In this document: one piece after another, positions 12,001-24,000 of the stretch | Numbering within the stretch: the first letter of the stretch is position 1 | Layout: each line of letters opens with the position of its first letter | Assembly (NCBI RefSeq): GCF_000485595.1 | Contig: NW_014577113.1 | Location: forward strand, 228,457 to 260,839 | Direction of reading: 5' to 3' | From: Priapulus caudatus | Lineage: Eukaryota; Priapulida; Priapulimorpha; Priapulimorphida; Priapulidae | DNA: 32,383 bases | Position numbers and translations under genes: made by a program | Notes under the pieces: generated by a model | Database searches by the model: none | Seen by the model: the letters and a program-made list of their open reading frames with translations, nothing else | Told to the model about the DNA's origin: nothing

Positions 12001-15000
12001 TTTGTCTTTTTTCCCGTTTGGCTTCTCCTTGCTCTTGGTGTCCGCACTCTCCTCCTCGGGAGTTTTGGCTTCCTTCTGTTCATCTGTTGGAGAAGTGCCG
12101 TTTGCACTGTTCTGAACATTTCCCTCCTTCGAAGCCTGCTCCATGTTTTTCTGGTTCAGTTTAATGCGCTCTTGTTTCTGCTCCAGCCTGTCTGTATATT
12201 TCTGTTGCCTGTCAAGTAACAAAAGCAACAACACTCACTTCACGAATGCTTATCATCATGACATATCCCGTACTAACAGACTGTCAGATCTGATGTGTGT
12301 AAAACACGAAATAAGAGATCACGTCTGCGTAAATAGTATGGAAAGCAAGACACGCAAAAGTTCACAGTCCGCACACTTAGAGAGCCGATACACCAGGGGT
12401 CCAACTAGTTATGTCCAGCAAGTTAGTCAGCAAACAGTTATGTTTGCAAAATAAAATGACATTGATGAAATTGATCTTTATTTTTATTTGTGTGTTTTGT
12501 TAGGTTACTTTTCTAACCTACACCAAACATAAGCAAGTATAATACCGTTACATAGCTTTTAGAATATTGTAGTTAAAAAAAAACTATTATATGATACACG
12601 ATATATTTCAATATCTGGTAGCTGCGATCAATAACATTCAACAGATTATCTTCGATCATCGATCGGTTGGGTGCAACCGATGATCGTCGATGAAATTCCA
12701 ACGATTCCCATCACTAGGGCCAACGCACCAGAGCTCATGAGCGGCCTGCTGCTTCTCCTCCATGTAGTTGATGACCGAGTAAGAAGACATGATGCGGTTG
12801 CAGAGCGCCACGAGAAGCTGCAGCTTCTGCTCTGCCTCTAGGCTGTGGAACTCTTTGTCCTCTAGTAACTCCACCATGTGTAGGGGCTGAAGAACACGGA
12901 AGATACAACTGTGAATGCAGTAGCAGTCATGCGATCAGGCACAATAGAAACGGTTAGGCATTTAACCACAAATGCAGTTGACAATAAAGATTATATACAC
13001 CACCTGATCAATCACAACTTCGAAAATAAAACAGTGCCTAAATATATTTTGCATACAAATGGCAGCAAGGAATGTATGCATGCATCTGTCAACAACACAG
13101 CATTAACTAACATGTTCTGTCACTACAATACAATGCATTGTGAAATTAAACAGTGCACCATATGCACCATCTCACCAACAGGAAGATACAACACAAAGTT
13201 GAGCAGCTGACTTGTATCTGACTACAAGCAGGGGTTTATCTGTGTAACCGTGTCGTTTACCTAATAATGTATCATGTGAAAAATGACGTGTTTGTAAACT
13301 ATCACTCTTGGTAAAATTACTGAATAAGATCCAGTTTAAGTAAAAATTGCCATTGTGAAAAATTGTAAAATTAAGGTAATTATATGCTTTAAAATTGTGG
13401 GCTAACCTCCACTTTGATTTTAAATGGCTCGGAACTAAGTCAGGCCTAAACTTAACCCGCACAAAACCCTGACAAGGCACGATTGTGAAATTAGTATTTA
13501 TACCAACGATTACCAGCAAACTGAAGCAAGACACAGCAACTATGTAGTATGTACATGTACATTATGCCATCAGAATAGTACGATACATCATGCAGTTAGG
13601 CAGTGATAAATTTAATGGACTCACCACATCGGTTTCCTCATCCGTATCGTCCGAGTCGTCGCTGGCATCATCATTGCTGTTGTGGCAACGCAGACAGAGC
13701 CGTGCTAGCTCTGACGCGGTGCACATGTTTAGCGGTATCTCCGACAAGGCCAGCTTCAGCTCCTTGTAACCCTGATATAATTACAGCAGAGTAGTGTCTG
13801 TTAATGTATGTTTATTTCAAATTACTGCCACGCAATCATGAGTTGGGCACACCGGTATGTCCACACCAGCATGTCTTTGGGGGGATGGTCAGGTAATTAT
13901 CAGGCTTCGCCGTCGGAGAAAACCACGGGCCTAAAAAAAGGCCCCGTCATTTACTCGACGGGGTTGATTTTTTTCCTGGGCGGGCTGATTTTGTTAAACT
14001 AATGAATTACCTAATAAAAGCTTTGTTACATTTATATGTATTGTTACTATGCTTATTCCCTACTATTTGGTGAGGGGCTAACCTAGCTGCTTAATATGGG
14101 CACCCATGGCGAGCGTAAAAAATTATATATATATAATTATCTATCACATTAAATTGGGTGTTTGGTCGACACATTTTATTCAGATAATAGATTATAGATG
14201 TTATATGAGCATTTTATTATAAAACAGTGCCTACATAACGACAGAAACATGGAGATCTGCATCAGTGCACTGCTAATTTGGGCGTTTTATGAATTTTGTA
14301 ATTTGGGCTTTTTATGAATTTTGTAATTTGGGCGTTTTGCTAGGGGTCGTAATTTGGGCGCCGGTATTCGGTATGAAAAATGGCTTGGATTAGGCCCTGT
14401 TGGTATAATAATATGAATTTATAGCAATCGGTGTTCTTTCTCGATTCGTTTTCGATTCTCGGAATTTCAAAATTTGACAGGGCCGGAAAAAAAGCCCCGT
14501 GGACACTGGAGACGGGGCTGTTTACGGGCTTGGGCCGATGGGCCCCGTGAAAAGGCGAAGCCTATAATTATAATGGCTGTAAGGGACCCAGCTTGTGCTC
14601 CTTGATGTGGGCAATCCAGTAGGTACATGGGGAACACGCTTTAATGTAGCATTGTACTGGTCTTGCAAATACGCTGCAAACGAGCAGCTTCTGTGGTTTT
14701 TCTAACTAATTACTCTATTAATTAATTATTATTGCAGCTACATGCATGTTTGTGCTCATGATGGTGATATGACACATCTTTGCTATAGGTTAAATCCAGG
14801 AAAAATGTAATTGACACAACTCTGGACAGTTGCAATAGTACGTTCTAAAACAAATGCTGAATATGGTGTCCGGGTGCTGTAAAGTCAACACTTTGGCGTA
14901 CAGCACGTCCAAACTAGGCGAGCTTGACTGCACTAGCAAGAATATATCTGTGGAGGCAGATATGGTAATGTTAACTACAATTACTTCGACTGTACCTCAG

Positions 15001-18000
15001 AATCTCACAAATGCAAATATCTTTGCTACAATGCCCTTCTATCCATAAGAATACAACACTGTAGTTTTGCAAACAACCTATTTAACCGAGCCTGCCACCA
15101 TAACTTCCATATAAAATATTGTGATTCTTTTTATTAAAGTAACAGTAACCTCCTATAGGAATTGTGTTAATAATTCACCAATTATCAAAAGATAACAGAA
15201 TATATCACACATACATCAGCAATCTGATCTTGGAGTAGAGTCTGCAGCAGGATGACTAGGATACGGGATAGATAGCCAAAACCTTCCGGGCCCGCCACAA
15301 GTGCCTTCATCAGGGCATCTACAAAAGAGCACATCCATTTCCCATAATATGAATGATAAAGTCCAATTTCTCAAGGGAATCAACAAATATAATTTACAGC
15401 TGCTACTAGTTATCTTGTTGCACAGCATTCATAGAACTAACATTACTAATAACAAACAAATAGACGAGAAATTATATTATATTACCTATAACTAATTATT
15501 AATAAATAATTAATTTATATAATATTACAATTACTATATTTAATGCTAACTGCATACGTTGTACATTAAAAGCTGCTAGGTTAGGAACTATTAGAATGTG
15601 TATACTTTACAATGCTGACCATTATCTACGCTACATTAATTATGAAACCTGCTATTCATGAACACTAGAGAATTCACACACAGAAACATTCCAAAATCAA
15701 ATAATCACTCCTAACTTAAAACAATTCAAAAGTTAACAGATGATATGCAAACTCAACCATAACTCATACAGGGGCGTAGCTAGGTTAAACTGGATGTGTA
15801 CGCACATACGGGGGCGCCACAGGTGGCCGTGTGCTAGGGGGGGTCTAGGGGCATGCCCCACCCCCTGAAATTTTTTTCAAACAATGGTGCAAAATGGTGT
15901 ATTTTGGCACATCCAGTCACTGACTGACTCTATCTCTCTCTCTCTCTCCAATAAAAAAATGCTTGTTGAAATGATGTGTATGCAACTGCGTATCTGCGTT
16001 ATGGTAGCTACGCCCCTGTCATAGTCAATCTTCCATTATTTAGCAAATAACTGACTAGCAATTGCCTTGATCAAATGTCAGACACTGCAAATAAAATACC
16101 TGAATGTATGGGATATGGGTCATCTGGCATCAGCAGTCCGGCATAGCAGTTGAGAAACTCAGTAACCATGGCAACATCTCCAAACAAATCATTAGGAAGA
16201 CCATCCGGTGTCTGCACTAACTTAGGCATGGGTAGCGGCTCCAAATTCGCCAATTCCTTATCATCAAATTTCTGTAGAAAAATTTAATATATAACATAAT
16301 ATAATAAAATTATTAAATAATATTGCACACTAATGTTTAACATTCTTTCTTTCTTTACATTTTAATACATCTACCTTAAATGTGGAAATTATAATATATA
16401 CAATATTACAACAATATACCTTATCCAACTCCCTTCGTTCGTCTCTTTTTTCTTTCTGTTTGCTTTTAAAGTAATCCCGCTTTTCTTCCTGTGACATATT
16501 CTTGAGCCTCTCTCTCAAAGAAAGAATGTTAATCTGTCTCTGAATGTTTGCGCGGATGTCTTCCGGAAGAATTTTCATCTAAAATGGAATTAATTATGTA
16601 TGTCATGTATTATACATTTTTTACGCAGCAATTTTTCCAATTTTAATGCATGTTTTTGACAAGTGTCATATTTAGTTTTAAGTTTACAAACTGCACAAAT
16701 CTATATAGCAGCCTGATACTGTAACATTCGTCACACAGCACATCGAAACCCCACCATTTTCTGTCACGTTACTTTGCAAAAAGTAAATCTTTATCCTGTC
16801 GCAGTTACTTTCTGTAAAACAATACTAATCAACTACAAGTATCTCTTAACAGTATAGAGGGCTACTATGCATCAGATCATTTATCACGTATGTCTCCAAG
16901 ACTCTCAGAGTCACTACTCACTTGATTTTCTTTGAGTTCTTTAGTGCACTGCGTCAGTAACTTGGTGACCTTTGCTTTACTTTGCTTGTCATCTTTATTC
17001 TTACTTTCTTTCATTGCCCTCTTCAACCTACACAATAATTATATCTTTATTAGAATAATAAAATGTGGTGCAATTGGTGCACTCAGAACGTGGGTTTAGC
17101 ATGAACATTTATTAAAACTGTACTCTATCGTGCAAACAGAAATCAGAGCCAATCCTTAGAGGGGACTGGACTTTTGCATTCATATGAATACCCTGCAACG
17201 ATACACACCTCACGACGATGGAAGGTGTGCGGGGTGCAGCTGGCTTACTGGGGGAAGATGTCGGTGTCTTGTTTCCAGGTTTCATCTTCATGTCCAGTAA
17301 AGTCATCTGCTTCATTTTCTGTAATTGTTCGTATAAGGGCTGTTGCAGTGAAAAACAGAAAGTACTTACATTCCCTAATGAACATCGATAACAGAACACA
17401 GTACATTCAAAAGAATAAATACGATTGATTTGCCGATATGTACATATAAATTTTATACATAATGAAAATGTCAATGACACTGTAGCTCACCTTGGGTGTG
17501 ATAGAAGAGGGAGGGGGATATATAAAGCAAGAGTATATATGGGAGAACTCCCATTATATAGCATATCTCCCATTATATACTCTTAATAATGATATATGCA
17601 TAAGTTTTGATGTGAAAATAAATGTTTCAGATCTGAAAGTCTGAAATCTTGACGAGAGATGGCGCTACGCCTAAATGATCGCCATTTTGGTTTTCGAATA
17701 TCGCGCAAATAAAAACAATAAAATATTCCAGTCAAATTACTGTAACGAAGAATCTAAAACACAATATTACACGTATATAAGTATGATTGTAGAGTTGTTG
17801 ACCAGTTAGACGAAATAAACATAATAGAACGTTGTCATCTCTCCCATAAGAGTAACAACTGTTTTGGGGCTAGTTTTACACATTCACATACCAAAATTTA
17901 ACAAAATCGAATGAATTTGGATGGCCATTTTCATTTTTGCCAAAAAGTGGGCGTGGCTCGAAAGTAGGTCGACTGGCGTGCTCCAAAATAGGAAGTTCAA

Positions 18001-21000
18001 ATCTCTCCCATAGGAGTAACAACTGTATTCAATTTGAAACATGTGGGTCAAACGGTTCTTGAGTTATCGTTGACCGTCGGCAGACACTGAAATGCATAGT
18101 GAAACTGCCAAAATCTACCTAATTTGCATAATTAAAAAAAAAATCAAAACCTGTGTGATATGTTTTGGGGCCAGTCCTTATTCATTCACATACTAGAAAT
18201 GAGCAAAATCCGTTGAACCTAAATTGACTTATGGCCATTTCCATTTTTGCCAAAAAGTATGTCGACTGGCGTGCTCCAAAATAGGACGTTCAAACCTCGC
18301 CCATAGGAGTAACAACTGTATGCAATTTGAAACATGTGGGTCAAACGGTTCTTGAGTTATCGTGGACCATAGCCAAATGTTGATGGACGGACGGACGGAC
18401 GGACGGACGACACCCCATGGCAATAGCTCATCTTGACGATGTCAAGGCGAGCTAAAAATGTAGGATATGCTCTGGCTGTTCAGAAAGTATAATAATATAA
18501 GTTGAGTGTTTAAAATTAATGTAATACTGACAAAACACCTCTGACCATATATCTGAAATCGGTTTGGCATAGGTGAAGCCATTTCAACTTGTGCTACCAC
18601 AATTGTGCTAAAAACACACACAAGGTTTCCACATTAGCTAAGCTCAAACCGATACAAAATTAATGGACACCTTTGACGAAGAACCACTCTTGCCCTTTTG
18701 TTCTGCAGATTTTAGCTTTGTTGACTCAGTCGCACTTTTCTTGGAAGGAGATGCTTTCCCCTTTGCCACCGACTTCCTCTTTCTCTCATTTTCTTTTTGT
18801 TTTTCCTTCACTTGTTTCCCTGGTTTTTTCTTGTTCTTGGCTTTCGCTTTTGATACAGTAGACGCGACCTTCTTTACCAATTTTTTAGAGGGGGATTTCT
18901 CATTTTTCTTAGGACTTTTCACAGGTGTTCCCAACTTCTTTGCCGTTTTCTCTGGAGATTTTCCTGCAGATGTCTGAGATTTTTTTGCAGGCGACTTTCT
19001 GGGAACCAGTGCCACTCTGTTGATACTGACTGATACTTTTTTCATAGATGAATATTTGATAGGTGAGGATGCCTTGTTGTTAGCCTTTACTCGAGTTTTT
19101 GTCACACCCTTGCCCATGTTTAGCCTCTTCTTTGGCTGCTTCTTGCTACCGTCAGTGGTCTTAGCATTAGCTTTAGCTTTCGATAACGCTACGGACTTGT
19201 CTCCGAGTTCAGCCATCTACGGTGATAAAGAGTTTATTAAACACACATGATCATTAACACACTATTATTATCATAAATTATACTGGATTACCACTGACTA
19301 ATACAAGCCAGCTGGATGAAAACTACAACCACTTGTACGAATACATCCGACATAATTAATCTCTTTGTCTTGAAGTACCTTGGATGGAGAGACGAGAAAA
19401 TCAGCAAATTTGCCTGGGATCCCATATTTCTTCACAAGCTTTTCCTCCACAACCCACGGGGCTTTGGCAGATGTTCCAAATCGAACGGCATTTGCACGAA
19501 TGAATAACCGTATTGTATCCTTGTTCGGAACTTTTTCAATGCGACTACAGACATGAGAAAAAAAACATTACTAATTAGGCATCGTGGCTCACAGATTTGG
19601 CATTCTACTCTACATAATTGGAATTGACATATTGCCCACTAGCTAACCATATGTCAGAGTTCCCCCTAGAGCAATTAGAAATACCCGATCGCTCGACATG
19701 GCTTCTGAAATAACTGGAGAGAACCCTGTATTTATATTATCAGCTGGTAATATAGTATTTCACACAGTGGAAAGTGTACCTGAGCTCACTTGCTGGCACA
19801 CCACTGATTATCTTGTCCCTCAGCTGTACATTGTAATGGTACGCCATCAATAGCTGCAGAAGACGAGTGAATATTACACATTAGTGCAGACCAACCGCTG
19901 TACACTCAGCATTTCGTATCAACCTAGAAAATCTCCTGAATCCTTTTATAAGATCTATGGAACACGTTTAAGACCAATGTGACAAAATGAAACATTCTTC
20001 CAAATTTGATTATTCAAATATATATACTTCCTGTTAAGATATTATGAGTAGTGATTGGTGCCACAAAATAATCCTTGATCAAATTAGAAAATAAAAATAA
20101 ACATCAAGATAAATCAATGGACCATACTATACAACAAAATGTGGACGCGGCCACTAGAATGTCATATTTTCCCAAACACCAGCTGCATTACAGTCAAACC
20201 TCGGTTTTCCGAACATCCATTATCCGAACAAGATCTCAAGGTCCTGTGAATATTTAATAAGCCACTAGACCATCAGTTATCCGAACAAAATACTCCCCGC
20301 CTGTCTCGTTCAGATAATCGAGGTTTAACTGTATATATTATATACATCATTTATATGCTCTACTTTTAATTTTCTAGACATCTAAATGCCCAGAATAAAC
20401 AAACCTTAGCTGCTCCCTTTTTGGATGGACTGTTCAAAGAAGATTTGCCATATGTATGGTCAGAGTTTTCCTTGTCACTTGCTGGGGAACTACTATTGCT
20501 TCCATTTTCAGCAGACTAAAACAAATACATTATAAAAATGTGAAATAAAAGACAAACGTGAGTATTAGTAACAGTTAACTTTTAAATGTTTCTACATAAT
20601 TTATCGAATGATCCATAAAGGAATCTATTGTTGATTCAGTGTTCAAATTTTAGTGTCCTAGATAGGTGGAAAACGTAATCATTTGGCTAATTGAATGAAA
20701 TTCATTTCTAGCCAAATTTATGACATCTTGTAAACCTTATGTAAAGTCAACTGTAAATCGTTACTCTGCATGCCACAACTATGAAACCGAAGCCCTGAAC
20801 ATAGGTTAACAGTTCCTTCATATATTCTTATGCCAGTGTATCCATCTGGTGCATCTGGTGTGTGTACTGTGTCTAAAAGTAGGTTATTTATCAGCAGGTA
20901 AGGCAAAACCAGTGCATTAAACATTAAACATTGAATTGCCAATAATTCAGTAATTTTACCAAATTACCAGCTTAGCAATTACCCACACAAGACACACATT

Positions 21001-24000
21001 TTGAACTTACAAATGGGTCATTACTCATTAGACAACTGAAAATGCAAGTCATTTGGTGTAACTTGTATGCTGTAGATGATTTGCATTTTGGTGACTTAGC
21101 AAGCAGCAGCTTATTACTGATTGGTTCTCTATTACCTTTGCGATACGGGTTATAGTGCAGGGTTCTCCCTACGTTGCGCAAACGGGGCGCACGCGCCCCG
21201 TTTGGGAAAACTGCCCCCTGTTTCAATCGTTGCGCCCCGTTTAAATTACCTCCGCCCCGATTAAATTCCACCACAATAAAAGTTTGGCAGCGCGGGAATC
21301 AATCGTCAAGAATTCCCATTCGACCAGGACCACCGACGCGTGTATTTTTACCGTACGACGCATGCACTGCAGACCATACACAAGTACAAGCAGTTAACCT
21401 GTCCCGAACCCAACACTAACTGTACACAGACTCGGCTATCTTATATATACAAGAACCCCAAATACCGTCTATGGTGTGGTGGCGATTTTACGCATTAATT
21501 AGTGGTACGGTAAAAAAACACACCCCCCTAGTTTCCCCTCCCTTCCCCCCCTGTTTCAATTTCATCCTGGGGAGAACCCTGTAGTGGATTAACATAAACT
21601 ATATAAGTTGTATGAAGCGTGACTTAATCATTAACCAGAAAGACTTAAAAGCTACCTTTTGTGATGCTGTCCCTCCTCTGTTTGGTAATGCCTGTACAAT
21701 CCTGCCTTGAATTCTGCAAACAATTTAGGCCATAATAAAAATATTGTTTGTTTGCCCTCACCCGACCGACCCGCCAAAAAGTGGATGACTCGAAAAATGT
21801 TATTGATCTTTCCCATTCTTTTTTTTTTTACAAATTGTATCCAGTGTTCAAAATAAGGGCTATCCGTTTGTCCGCCTGTCCATTTCCACGGAGGACAAGT
21901 AGACCTGTCCAGTAGCTTGTCCACTGGACAAGCAGCTTTTTATAGTAATTTTTTATCATTTTCTACCATCGCTGGCCGCCGCCATTTTTGCAGTCCATTT
22001 CGTAAATTTTCGATTCGCCTTTTAGATACAACCCGACGAAATTCGTCACTTCCGGTTTAATTTGAACTGTTAGTGAACTGTATTAAAATTACAAAGTACG
22101 ATATTGGGTCTAAAATTTCATTTGATTAAATGTATAACTATACCACATTTACTATATTTCTATGTTATTGACCAGGACAAGCAAAAATTTTGCAGGACAC
22201 GTAAAAATATCTTGGACAAGCAATTTTTTTCCCCTTATTTCGAACACTGGTATCACTGTACATTATATAAATCTGTAAGCAATACATTATATGTACCAAG
22301 CAAAACAAACATTCAACATAAAACGTATCTCCACACAAGCACACCCGAGCATGTAGACACCATGCTGAATTTGTAAAAAGACCCCCTCAAAAAAAAGAAG
22401 AAGCCTACCTACCTACCCAAACTATTCACCCGACCCAGGCTGGAAAGTTTGGGTAGGTAAGTAGGCTTTTTTTAAGGAGCCTTTTTACAAATTCAGCATG
22501 GTGTCTACACGCTCGGGTGTGCTTGTGTGGTGATACCTTTTATGTTTAATGTTTGTTTTGCTTGGTACATATAATGTATTGCCTACAGATTTAGATTTAT
22601 ATAATGTACACTGCTACAATTTGTAAAAAAAACAAATCAAATTTTTTTTGAGTCGGCCCCTTTTTGGCAGGTCGGTCGGGTGAGGGCAAACAAACAATAT
22701 TTTTATTATGGCCAAAGTATCATATTGAAAAGTTAAATGTCTATTAAGCCTAGGACACACTGTGCGATTTTCTACGCTGGCCGCTTGCGATCTGCCGATC
22801 GATAAATACGGTGCCGGGTCGAAAAACCGGGCGGAAATATTCAACATGTGGAATACGAGCGATGCGCCGGGCGTATGCGATCGCGAGCGAAATACGCTGC
22901 CGTGAGACCGGACACACCGCACGGACCCGGCACCGTATTTATCGATCGCAAGCGGCCAGCGTAGAAAATCGCGCAGTGTGTCCTAGGCTTTAGTAGAAGA
23001 TAGAGGTGTAACGATTCACCAATACATCGGCGTCCATACCGCGATACATGCGATACAGACGTTAAATGTGAAGCTGTGAATAAGGCAAGCTAAACTATTT
23101 TTTAAATAAAGCACATGTAATTCCTTTTAAATTGAATTCTTTCTTTTATTATATGAACTCCCTCTCAGAATCACGTAAAAATCCATGGATGTCGTAGAAA
23201 TCTTGATATGTGATGCGCTTGTATTGCCACCAAAATTGTAACCACAAAACAATCAAGAGAGCTGATTGACTGGTGCGTGTCATTTATGCGCACGTACTGT
23301 AACACTGTGTATGGCGCATGTAACCAGGTCTGTGGATTACAGATCAGTCAAGAGCACCCAGAACGTCTTGGTGTGTTTCAGCCATAGATATATCAGGGTT
23401 TCTTCTACATAGGAGGCACTGCGGCACACCGCCGTTGTCAAATTTAACAACGCCGTTGTGAAAATGTCCCTGTATTTACCCGCCGTTGTCAAAATAGTGT
23501 CAATCCAAAAACAAATAGATTACCATATGACTATATACATGGAAAATTGTAATGAAATTCACAGCAACGTTTCTTTTTTGCGTGCCGGCACACTCCCGTG
23601 TCATTCCCGATTGCAGCTTTTTCTTCGATTCCGGGAAAGTTTTGCTGTCGCTCCCTCATACCAGCGGTGCCCACCCCTACATAATACAGCAATAAGCATG
23701 CCCACACGACTGTAACAATCAGTGCATTCGCCCCCCCCTTCCGTACTTCAATGAATGCCGCCCCAGCCAGCAAGCACGAGCCACGATGTGCACAGCCACG
23801 GACGTGGGTAACAGGGGTGTCGCGGGCTGCTTTTTTTCTTCTTTTTTTCTTTTGCGTGAGAATGCATAGGACATGCGGGAGAAAGGGTCCAGACGCGTCA
23901 GTCTCCCGCGAAATGCGGAGCGTGAGACTTGGTAGGTCTGCTAACAGAGTAAGATATAAACTAAAGGTGCAATTTTATTTTCGGGGTGCCTCAAATGCAG

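Noticed and set aside
18663-18977. Plus-strand frame rich in Phe and Leu
   Set aside because: It is the antisense of the lysine-rich exon 7. AAG/AAA codons read backwards give Phe and Leu.
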